Shown: positions 8,651 to 14,783 of the stretch, piece by piece | How positions within the stretch are numbered: the first letter of the stretch is position 1 | Layout of the letters: each line of letters starts with the position of its first letter | Source: DTYU01 sp040757355 | GTDB taxonomy: Bacteria > Bacillota > Desulfotomaculia > Desulfotomaculales > Ammonificaceae | Direction of reading: 5' to 3' | Assembly (NCBI GenBank): GCA_040757355.1 | Contig: JBFLWY010000021.1 | Location: 1-50,595 of the forward strand | Length of the DNA stretch: 50,595 bases | Translations under genes and position numbers: made by a program | The notes under the pieces: generated by a model | The model's database searches: none | What the model was told of the DNA's origin: nothing | What the model saw: the letters and a program-made list of their open reading frames with translations, nothing else

Positions 8651-9329
8651 GTTATGAAAAGTACCTCATAATGGTTCCCTTTATTTCCTATCTTTCGATA
8701 TCGGGCGTTGCAAATGTTGTTTATAATCTTGACCGGAAAATGAGGATATATTCAGCACCTTTTGCAAAAACAGCTAACCCCGCCTTTAAGACGGGGTCAG
8801 CGGTCGAGAACGGGTTACTGACGAATTATTGAGTTCATACAATCAGGTCCATGCTGTACGGGGCAAATACGCCGACATGGCTCAGGTTGAGGGGCAGGGC
8901 ACTAGCATCGGTATTATTTACTGTGTTTAGATTGTTGTTCCAGAAAGAAGAACTCTAGAATACTACCGGGTTAATCGCCACGCTGGTCACTTCCGGCTAT
9001 TAAGAAAGGTTTCCAGAGGATGTCTAATAACAATATACACGTAAAAGTTGAAATTTCAGGGAAGATATGTCGTTTTGGTCTTTTAGACCATTTTGAGTAG
9101 GAATTTGTTTCATAGGATTTGAAAGTTAGAGCCAGGGGTTTAAAGGGAGTGGAGTTCCCCCTGGTCTAAAGAGCAACCGCTTCCGAATTCTTTGGTCGGC
9201 TGTCTACCGTATACAGGTGAGAACCAGTATATAAACAAGACTCGCTTGCTGCTGAGGAAGATGAGGGGACGAAGCAGCCTATTAGAAACACAAGGGTCAC
9301 AATTATTCTGATCGTCTGTTGCTCTTGTC
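8651..9329. other. Intergenic region with little visible content
   Basis: About 680 bases, more AT-rich than the neighbours, without a convincing gene. A short hairpin (ACCCCG/CGGGGT) lies near 8778-8798 with no T-run. A 26-codon frame at 9020-9100 begins at an ATG and encodes a polar peptide (MSNNNIHVKVEISGKICRFG); GAAAGG lies about ten bases upstream, so a small protein is possible but unsupported. The region may be decayed DNA. Confidence 0.4.
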
Positions 9330-9367
9330 GGTTTACATATGGTTATATTATTGCTAAAATGTAAACC
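9330..9367 (+). promoter_or_regulatory. Promoter overlapped by an inverted-repeat operator
   Basis: TTTACA (9332-9337) and TAAAAT (9355-9360) are 17 bases apart, a strong sigma-A-like promoter. GGTTTACAT at 9330-9338 and its exact reverse complement ATGTAAACC at 9359-9367 cover the -35 and -10 boxes. The adjacent XRE-family gene starts 15 bases downstream, so autorepression by that protein is the simplest reading. Confidence 0.65.
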
Positions 9368-9382
9368 GAGGGGTGAAAGGAA

Positions 9383-10450
9383 ATGATCGGAGAACGGCTC
9401 AGGCTGGCCCGCCGGGCAGCGGGATTGAGTTTGCGTGAGCTGGCTGCCCGAGTGGGTGTTACGGCCCAGGCGATTTCGAAGTACGAGCGGGGGCTGGATA
9501 CCCCGAGCTCCGGTGTACTGCTGCGCCTGGCGGAGACACTCGGTGTTAAGGTCGAATATTTTTTCCGGGCGCGGCGTGTAAACCTCTTCGTACCGGCTTA
9601 CCGCAAAAATTCCACCCTGCGCCGCAAGAAGGAGGGGGCGGTTCTCGCCCAGGTTCAAGGATGGCTCGAACGGTACCTGGAGGTCGAGGAGCTTTTTCCC
9701 TCCGGGGAAGCTGCCCGCCGTTTTATCTTACCGGAAGGCGTGAATCCCTGCATTGCTGTTCCGGAAGAAGCGGAGCGGGTAGCAGGGGAGCTGAGGGCGG
9801 CCTGGCAGGCGGGATTGGATCCTATTGAGAACCTGACCGAACTCCTCGAAGATAAAGGCATCAAAGTCGGGTTGGTAGAGGGTGCGGAGGGCTTTGACGC
9901 CTGTACCTTCACTGCGGAAGAAGGCTGTCTCATCATCGCAGTGCGGCGTGACCTTCCCGGCGACCGCCAGCGCTTCAATTTAGCTCACGAACTGGGCCAC
10001 ATTATCCTCCGGCCCGGAAAAGGGGTAAGCGCAGAAAAAGCGGCGCACCGGTTTGCCGGTGCGTTTTTAGTCCCCGCGCCGGCGGCGCGCCGCGAATTGG
10101 GAGACCGGCGGCACGCGCTTAACCTTTACGAACTCCACCTCCTGAAGCATAAATACGGCTTCAGTATGCAGGCCTGGATCTACCGGGCGAAGGATTTGGG
10201 CATCATTTCGGAGGCGCTTGCCACCAACCTTTTTCGTGAGTTTCGCCGGCGCGGCTGGTATGAAAAAGAACCCGGCGATCAGTTGCCGGCGGAGGAGCCA
10301 AAGCGAATGGATCGGCTGGTGATGCGGGCGCTTACGGAGGACCTCATCTCCGAGTCCCGTGCCGCCGAACTGCTCGACAAACCGCTGGCCGAATTCTGGC
10401 GGGAGGTGGCGGAGCGGCATGGCGGATTCCCAGCGGATCTACGTGACTGA
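9383..10450 (+). CDS. XRE-family regulator fused to ImmA/IrrE-type metallopeptidase
   Basis: A 355-residue two-domain protein. Residues ~4-58 form a Cro/CI-type helix-turn-helix (ISKYERGLDTPSSGVLLRLAETLG). Residues ~150-280 form a zinc peptidase of the ImmA/IrrE (COG2856) kind with HELGH at 202-206. Such proteins cleave or antagonise repressors in mobile elements, or pair with toxins. The SD is GTGAAAGGAA and the start is ATG. The next frame, overlapping its end, encodes the first residues of a PIN-type toxin, so this gene was probably half of a toxin-antitoxin-like pair. It has its own promoter and operator. Confidence 0.88.
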   Translation: MIGERLRLARRAAGLSLRELAARVGVTAQAISKYERGLDTPSSGVLLRLAETLGVKVEYFFRARRVNLFVPAYRKNSTLRRKKEGAVLAQVQGWLERYLEVEELFPSGEAARRFILPEGVNPCIAVPEEAERVAGELRAAWQAGLDPIENLTELLEDKGIKVGLVEGAEGFDACTFTAEEGCLIIAVRRDLPGDRQRFNLAHELGHIILRPGKGVSAEKAAHRFAGAFLVPAPAARRELGDRRHALNLYELHLLKHKYGFSMQAWIYRAKDLGIISEALATNLFREFRRRGWYEKEPGDQLPAEEPKRMDRLVMRALTEDLISESRAAELLDKPLAEFWREVAERHGGFPADLRD

Positions 10451-10484
10451 CGCGAATGTCTGGATCGACCTGTATGCCGGATGA
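10419..10484 (+). pseudogene. Stub of a PIN-domain protein
   Basis: An ATG overlapping the end of the XRE-ImmA gene opens a frame reading MADSQRIYVTDANVWIDLYAG and then stops at TGA 10482-10484. The V-x-D-A-N-x-W-I-D-L start is typical of PIN-domain ribonucleases, with the first catalytic aspartate present. A full gene would be about 130-170 residues; nothing after the stop resembles the rest of the domain in any frame. Deletion or frameshift has destroyed it. Confidence 0.6.
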
Positions 10485-10644
10485 GGCAAGACGGTTGACG
10501 CTGCAAGGGCTTCGGCAGGAAAAATGGCGAGGATTGGCGAATCTATCCAACAACAGGCTGCTGCGAGGGACACGCACTTTTACGGTTTGGACCGCTAAAA
10601 ACCGGCGTTTGGCAGAACTGCCGATTTCTCCACAGGGGAGGGCT

Positions 10645-11067
10645 ATGGCGAAAAAGAAAAGCGCGGCGAAAAACGGCAACGGTGACCTCGAATTCGCCGA
10701 CCGGCTCTGGTCGGCAGCGAACAGGCTGCGGGGCACGGTGGAGGCGGCCGAGTACAAGCATATCGTCCTCGGGCTGCTCTTTCTCAAATACCTCTCCGAC
10801 GCTTTTGAAAACAGGCATAAGTTCCTGCTGCGGGCCGTAACCGATCCCGTCAACACCGAATATTACGTCAAAGAGGCGCCGGCGGAATACATCGCTTCCG
10901 TCGCCGAGGACAAGGACGAGTACCTCGCCGCCAATGTCTTCTGGATCCCGCCCCAGGCCCGCTGGTCCTACCTGCTGGCAAACGCGCACCAGCCGCACCT
11001 CGGCCGGCTGATTGACGAAGCAATGGCGGCCATCGAGAAGGTTCTACTTCGGTTTTTAGGGGAATGA
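10645..11067 (+). pseudogene. Truncated type I restriction methylase HsdM, N-terminal domain only
   Basis: From ATG 10645 (SD GGGGAGGG) the 140-residue product matches the HsdM N-terminal helical domain: FADRLWSAANRLRGTVEAAEYKHIVLGLLFLKYLSDAF, written here as adjacent pieces FADRLWSAANRLRG and EYKHIVLGLLFLKYLSDAF. It ends at residue ~140 after EAMAAIEK with a foreign tail VLLRFLGE. HsdM normally has about 500 residues with an SAM-binding NPPF motif, absent here. No hsdS or hsdR remains. It is the residue of a deleted restriction-modification locus. Confidence 0.75.
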
Positions 11068-11262
11068 AAATAAGTCAAGTCCCGTTATTTTACACTACGG
11101 GACGATATCGGTAGATATCTTTGTGTTGCTCCCGATATCTGCATCTATCGCTTATTATCGAGCCTGCTGATATTGGGGGTGAAGGTAGCTCTTGAGGAAA
11201 ACGGTGGCGGGTAAGGAGATAAATACTTTTCCTTGTTGGCGGAGAGCCTCTACCGCGACTGG

Positions 11263-11291
11263 CCCAGCACTCAGGCCGCTTAAGTGCTGGG
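11263..11291. repeat. 29-bp palindrome S1 left of the toxin-antitoxin pair
   Basis: CCCAGCACT, an 11-base centre, and AGTGCTGGG form a perfect 9-bp inverted repeat. The arms are the same as those of the 100-bp repeats. It is followed by CGGCG and lacks a T-run, so it is not an ordinary terminator. A near-identical copy lies at 11861-11889 on the other side of the toxin-antitoxin genes. Confidence 0.8.
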
Positions 11292-11326
11292 CGGCGTAGA
11301 GTTTTATGAGATGGTAACGCAAAGTT

Positions 11327-11335
11327 TGGTATAAT
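11327..11335 (+). promoter_or_regulatory. Extended -10 promoter of the toxin-antitoxin pair
   Basis: TGGTATAAT gives an extended -10 with a perfect TATAAT (11330-11335). No good -35 is seen 17 bases upstream. The antitoxin ATG lies 33 bases downstream behind GAAGGGAG. Confidence 0.5.
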
Positions 11336-11368
11336 CTTTAAAAAGGCATAGCGAAGGGAGCCAAATAC

Positions 11369-11557
11369 ATGGAAACGGCAAAGCAGGAGGTCACTAAACT
11401 TCTCAAGCGTTTACCCGATGATTGCTCGTTAGAGGATATTCAGTACCACCTGTACGTTTTGCAGAAAATTTCCAAAGGCTTAAAAGATGCCGAAGAGGGC
11501 CGTGTCCTTACTCAGGAAGAAGTTGAGCGGATGATGGCGAGATGGCTCTCCGAGTAA
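11369..11557 (+). CDS. Putative antitoxin of a RelE/ParE-type module
   Basis: A 62-residue, highly charged protein with a helical heart (LEDIQYHLYVLQKISKGLKD) and an EEGRVLTQEEVERMMARWL end. This C-terminal pattern is found in small antitoxins partnering RelE/ParE toxins. It overlaps the toxin gene by 16 bases, as is common for such pairs. The family call rests mainly on context and size. Confidence 0.75.
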   Translation: METAKQEVTKLLKRLPDDCSLEDIQYHLYVLQKISKGLKDAEEGRVLTQEEVERMMARWLSE

Positions 11558-11856
11558 TTTGGTCGCATGAAGCCGCTACCGATCTCGAGGCGCTTGCGCG
11601 GTATATCGCGAAGGATTCCGCCTTTTACGCGGCAGCGTTTGTCCGGGAGATCCTTGAAGCCGCCCGTTCCCTTAAGGAGTTCGCCCACCGAGGCCGTGTT
11701 GTGCCTGAGGTGGGCAATCTTCATATTCGGGAGCTCTTTGTCAAAGAATATCGCCTTATTTATCGGGTGGATGAATCCCAGGTTTTGATTCTCGGTCTTG
11801 TTCACGGAAAAAGGGATTTAAAGAAACTGTGGGAGCGGGAAAAAAGAGGAGATTAG
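11542..11856 (+). CDS. RelE/ParE-superfamily toxin
   Basis: A 104-residue protein with the family layout: VIWSHEAATDLEALARYIA at the start, a helical middle, then GRVVPEV, IRELFVKEYRLIYRV and a C-terminal strand VLILGLVHGKRDL. The sequence pattern is close to the ParE/RelE plasmid-stabilisation group. ParE members poison gyrase and RelE members cleave mRNA; the type is not decided here. It starts at ATG 11542 inside the antitoxin gene. The pair sits between two 29-bp palindromes. Confidence 0.85.
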   Translation: MALRVIWSHEAATDLEALARYIAKDSAFYAAAFVREILEAARSLKEFAHRGRVVPEVGNLHIRELFVKEYRLIYRVDESQVLILGLVHGKRDLKKLWEREKRGD

Positions 11857-11860
11857 GACG

Positions 11861-11889
11861 CCCAGCACTCATGCCGCCTTAGTGCTGGG
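11861..11889. repeat. 29-bp palindrome S2 right of the toxin-antitoxin pair
   Basis: CCCAGCACT and AGTGCTGGG frame an 11-base centre that differs from S1 at few positions; it is again followed by CGGCG. It begins 4 bases after the toxin stop. Confidence 0.8.
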
Positions 11890-12074
11890 CGGCGGATCGC
11901 GAGGGCTGAGGGGAAAAGGAAGCGCAGGCGCTCTTGCGTCTGGTAATGTCAGGCAGCTACGGGTACAATATTCTTAAAGGATGGATTATACGGCGTCATC
12001 TCGGCGGGTTTGAGTTTAAAGAAGTCGGTCCGGCCGCTTTTGTAAAACAGCACAGGTTTTGGAGGTATGTTGCT

Positions 12075-12404
12075 GTGGGTAAGCGGGTGCGTAAAACCAA
12101 AAAGAGCCTGACGCTGGAGGAATTACTGGCGATTCTCCGGGAGAACCTGCCCGAACTCCGGGAGCGGTATAAGGTGAGAACGCTCGGCGTCTTCGGCTCG
12201 TATGTCCGCGGGGAGCAGGGTAAGCGCAGCGACCTGGACGTGCTGGTGGAGTTTGATGATAAAAGCAACCTAACCCTGTTTAAATTCATCGAGATGGAGC
12301 ACTATCTCAGCGACCTGATAGGGGTTAAAGTAGACCTCGTGGAAAAATCGGGGCTCAAATCCCGCATTGGCCAGCGTATTCTTCAGGAGGTTGTGCCGGT
12401 GTGA
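12075..12404 (+). CDS. MntA-like nucleotidyltransferase antitoxin
   Basis: A 109-residue minimal nucleotidyltransferase. The motif GSYVRGEQGKRSDLDVLVEF gives the GSx10DxD signature, with a third acidic position in VDLVE. MntA antitoxins AMPylate a tyrosine of the HepT toxin. The GTG at 12075 lies eight bases after GGAGGT and was chosen; the frame is open further upstream (to 11934) but that part has no ribosome site and no resemblance to the family. The stop overlaps a GTG (GTGA at 12401) that is the expected hepT start. Confidence 0.85.
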   Translation: MGKRVRKTKKSLTLEELLAILRENLPELRERYKVRTLGVFGSYVRGEQGKRSDLDVLVEFDDKSNLTLFKFIEMEHYLSDLIGVKVDLVEKSGLKSRIGQRILQEVVPV

Positions 12405-12765
12405 AACCGAAAAGGACTATATAGACTACCTCCGGGATATCCTTGATGCGGCCGCAAAAGCCCGTCGCTTTTTAGAAGGAGTGGAATTTAACGCGTTTGC
12501 AGCCAACGATGAGAAGGTGTACGCGGTTATGCAGGCGCTGGCGATAATCGGCGAGGCAGCCGAGAAAGTGCCAAAAGCGGCGCGCGAACGCTATTCCGAG
12601 GTGCCGTGGCGAGAAGCGGCCGGGATGCGCGACAAGCTGATACACGATTACTTCGGCGTGAACCTCCGGCGCGTGTGGGAAACGGTGCAGCAGGATTTGC
12701 CCGTCTTGCGGGCCACCGTTGAAAGGATGCTGGCCGACCTGGAGGCGGAAAAAGGCCGTAAGTGA
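12391..12765 (+). CDS. HepT-like HEPN ribonuclease toxin, start region probably frameshifted
   Basis: The body is a DUF86/HepT protein: DYLRDILDAAAKARRFLEG, then VMQALAIIGEAAEKVP, and the catalytic RDKLIHDYFGV (Rx4HxY). The toxin normally starts at the GTG overlapping the mntA stop. Here that GTG (12401) reads VKPKRTI and stops at TAG 12422. Inserting one base after position ~12415 would read VKPKRDYIDYLRD, a normal HepT N-terminus. As it stands, translation needs a TTG at 12391 (ribosome site too close) or 12367. It may be a disabled toxin, a sequencing error, or use an alternative start. Confidence 0.65.
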   Translation: MCRCETEKDYIDYLRDILDAAAKARRFLEGVEFNAFAANDEKVYAVMQALAIIGEAAEKVPKAARERYSEVPWREAAGMRDKLIHDYFGVNLRRVWETVQQDLPVLRATVERMLADLEAEKGRK

Positions 12766-12809
12766 CCGAAATGATTCGGGGTATGCTTTTTAAACCTTTC
12801 TGAACGGAA

Positions 12810-12845
12810 AACGGCAAGGGTTCGAGATGCGGAATCCTTGCCGTT
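12810..12845 (+). terminator. Hairpin after the mntA-hepT pair
   Basis: AACGGCAAGG and CCTTGCCGTT form a perfect 10-bp stem around a 16-base loop, followed by TGTTTG. The T-run is weak. It lies 13 bases before the left att site of the integrated element. Confidence 0.5.
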
Positions 12846-12857
12846 GTTTGCTGCTAA

Positions 12858-12897
12858 TGGTGGGCCACGAGGGACTCGAACTCCCAACCAGACGATT
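12858..12897 (-). repeat. Left attachment site: displaced 3' fragment of tRNA-Lys
   Basis: Forty bases match the CCA end, acceptor and T-arm and anticodon-loop part of the tRNA-Lys gene at 25664-25739, with one difference at 12882/25688. In the fragment this puts A opposite C in the T-stem, so it is the non-functional copy. The rest of the tRNA is absent here. Confidence 0.9.
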
Positions 12898-13008
12898 TCA
12901 AGGGGCATTGGTCAACAGAAGTCCGCTAACGTAAAATGCAGTAATATCAAGGCTTTGCGGAATTGGAAATGTAAGTAAAATGCCGGTTTGGAAGCACAAA
13001 TTCCACCC

Positions 13009-13034
13009 GGTAAGGGTACGGGTAAGGGTAAAAA
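13009..13034 (+). promoter_or_regulatory. Putative integrase arm-binding sites, left end
   Basis: GGTAAGGGTA occurs at 13009-13018 and again at 13021-13030, twelve bases apart. The same doublet is found at 25587-25610 near the right att site. Paired short direct repeats inside both ends of an integrated element are the usual form of tyrosine-integrase arm sites. Assignment is by position and symmetry only. Confidence 0.55.
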
Positions 13035-13044
13035 TTCGTGCCCG

Positions 13045-13884
13045 CTAATGCAGTTGTGGCAACGGTTGGCGACATTCTTTTAAAATTTTTTCGCGTTCAA
13101 CTTCGGCAGCTTTCACTCCTTGGTTTTTGAGAATGACCTTCAAGCGCTCGACCTGTTCTCTGGTTAGCTTTCTCCGGTTTTTGTCCTGGCTGAGCAGATT
13201 GCGGAAACGATATTCCGGCGTCCCCCGCTTCGCAACCTCCTCCGGCGCGGCCTTCTTCAGGCGTTCTTTCTCTCTCCTGCACTCCCGGCAAATGTGGTGG
13301 TTCTCCCCCCAATGGAAGGTGCAGCACTTCGGGCAGAGGTTCAGCTTGTTGCGGACGTTATGAATGACCATCAGCATAGCTTCACAGGCGGCGGCGTCCC
13401 AGGGAGTGGGAGCCTCCACCATCCAACCCAGCCGGGAGGCTTTCCGGCCTATCTTTATATGCGGATAAATGTCGCTTTTCCGCCAGGAGCCTTGTAAATA
13501 GGGCAATGCGGGGAATACTCTGCCTTTTCGCGGCTCCATTTCAAGAAACTGTGACCTCTCGTAATCCTCGAAAGCCTGCTTCGCTGTATAATACTGGTTG
13601 TCGTAAGGCCAGATACAAAAGAAGGCGGCTGCCAGGCTTTCCAGGAACAGGTGCTTGTCTGTAAGGTTGATAAACTCCCCCGAGGGTAGGGCGGCGTCTA
13701 TCACTTCCCGAAACCGCTTTCGCTTTTCCTCCGTGGGTTCAGTGCTTTCTGAAAGGGTATAGACGGTCTTCAATACCGGGCCCAGAATTGCGGCCAGGTT
13801 ATGGCCAGTGCCGACCCGCTTCCACCGCTTCCCGTCCCATACTTGTTCTGTCCCCGTGACTGAGAGAAAAAATTTTGTTGTCAT
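13045..13884 (-). CDS. Hypothetical protein with a zinc-ribbon-like cysteine cluster
   Basis: A protein of 279 residues if started at ATG 13884; a TTG at 13914 would add ten residues. The region near residues 185-210 has CPKCC-x9-HHICRECRR, a likely metal-binding ribbon, followed by a long basic helix. The N-terminal ~170 residues have aromatic-rich stretches (FFCIWPYDNQYYTAKQAF) and resemble nothing I can name; the general shape recalls CGNR/ABATE-type regulators without the exact motif. It is the only minus-strand gene at the left end, facing away from the replication module. Confidence 0.7.
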   Translation of the reverse strand: MTTKFFLSVTGTEQVWDGKRWKRVGTGHNLAAILGPVLKTVYTLSESTEPTEEKRKRFREVIDAALPSGEFINLTDKHLFLESLAAAFFCIWPYDNQYYTAKQAFEDYERSQFLEMEPRKGRVFPALPYLQGSWRKSDIYPHIKIGRKASRLGWMVEAPTPWDAAACEAMLMVIHNVRNKLNLCPKCCTFHWGENHHICRECRREKERLKKAAPEEVAKRGTPEYRFRNLLSQDKNRRKLTREQVERLKVILKNQGVKAAEVEREKILKECRQPLPQLH

Positions 13885-14031
13885 ACCGGTATCAAACCTC
13901 CGATTTTTTTGCAAGCACGTAGCCCGCTAATCGCAAAGCGTTCGGGTGTCATTCCCCGGCTATTCGCCTTGCTTTTAAGTATACCCCTGAGGTACTCTGA
14001 GGTCAAGAAAGACTTTGGGAGGTAAATCAAG

Positions 14032-14223
14032 ATGATGTTGACGCGATTGGCTTATACGGTGCAAGAAGCCAAGGAGGTGGTAGGCTTGAGCCAGACAAAG
14101 ATTCGCAGGATGGTGAGGGACGGTGCGTTGCCTGCGGTACGGTGCGGCAAGCGGGTGCTAATCCCGCGAGCGGCGCTTGAGAAATTGCTGCAGCACGGCA
14201 CCGACCACCGGGCAGCACGTTAA
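14032..14223 (+). CDS. Excisionase-like helix-turn-helix protein 1
   Basis: A 63-residue protein with the MerR/excisionase-type fold: YTVQEAKEVVGLSQTKIRRMVRDGALPAVRCGKRVLIPRAALEKLL. In pieces, YTVQEAKEVVGLS forms the first helix pair and GKRVLIPRAALEKLL the wing and final helix. Such proteins (HTH_17) act as recombination directionality factors or small regulators. SD is GGGAGG with ATG at 14035 or 14032. It is the first gene of a rightward run of tightly packed genes. Confidence 0.8.
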   Translation: MMLTRLAYTVQEAKEVVGLSQTKIRRMVRDGALPAVRCGKRVLIPRAALEKLLQHGTDHRAAR

Positions 14224-14236
14224 GGGGGTTTAGTTT

Positions 14237-14434
14237 GTGGAGCGGTACGATTGGGATGACCTCCCCGCTATCTTAACGCTTCAGGAAGCAGCGCAATTCC
14301 TTCGGCGTGGTTATCGGTGCGTGCTGGCGCTCTGCCACACGCGGGGGTTCCCGGCCATCCGGCTCGGCCGGGCTTGGCGGATCAACCGGGACGGGCTCCG
14401 GCGTTGGTTGGAGCAAGAGGCTGAAAAAAAGTGA
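14237..14434 (+). CDS. Excisionase-like helix-turn-helix protein 2
   Basis: A 65-residue HTH_17-type protein (LTLQEAAQFLRRGYRCVLAL, then IRLGRAWRINRDGLRRWLEQ). It starts at GTG 14237 after AAGGGGG. Two such proteins in tandem are common in integrative elements, one acting in excision and the other in control. Its stop overlaps the next gene by four bases. Confidence 0.8.
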   Translation: MERYDWDDLPAILTLQEAAQFLRRGYRCVLALCHTRGFPAIRLGRAWRINRDGLRRWLEQEAEKK

Positions 14435-14781
14435 AAGCCCGGCGGCTGGCCGGGCGGCAAAGGAGATGCAGACCTGTGTACAGTCTATCACAAGTACGGG
14501 GGGGTTGGCAATCGCCTTGTAGGTACCACCTCCCTGACCCACTGAATTCTTTTCAAGACTCTCTACGCGTGCGGAACCACGACCTGGTAGACATGTCCGC
14601 CCTGCAGTTATTAACAGAAGAACTCCGGGTGAACGCCGGCCTGGCCGCCCTCGACCTTCACCGGCAGCCTTGGGTCCATGTGGACCGTTTTGAATCGAAA
14701 CGCGCCGCCGAATGGCTTGTGGAGCGCCTAACAGCGATTTGCCGCGAGAAGAAGCGCCGGCGGCTGGAGGGGGGTAGTTAG
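14431..14781 (+). CDS. Hypothetical small protein, translationally coupled
   Basis: Up to 116 residues from GTG 14431, which overlaps the previous stop (GTGA). The first ~45 residues are Arg-rich and low in predicted structure, so a downstream ATG at 14593 (MSALQLLTEELRVNAGL) is possible, giving 63 residues. The C-terminal half looks like a real helical protein (FESKRAAEWLVERLTAICRE). No family recognised. Confidence 0.5.
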   Translation: MKARRLAGRQRRCRPVYSLSQVRGGWQSPCRYHLPDPLNSFQDSLRVRNHDLVDMSALQLLTEELRVNAGLAALDLHRQPWVHVDRFESKRAAEWLVERLTAICREKKRRRLEGGS

Positions 14782-14783
14782 CG

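Noticed and set aside
11934..12074. 47-residue N-terminal extension of the MntA-like protein
   Set aside because: Not family-like, and GGAGGT eight bases before GTG 12075 marks the better start.
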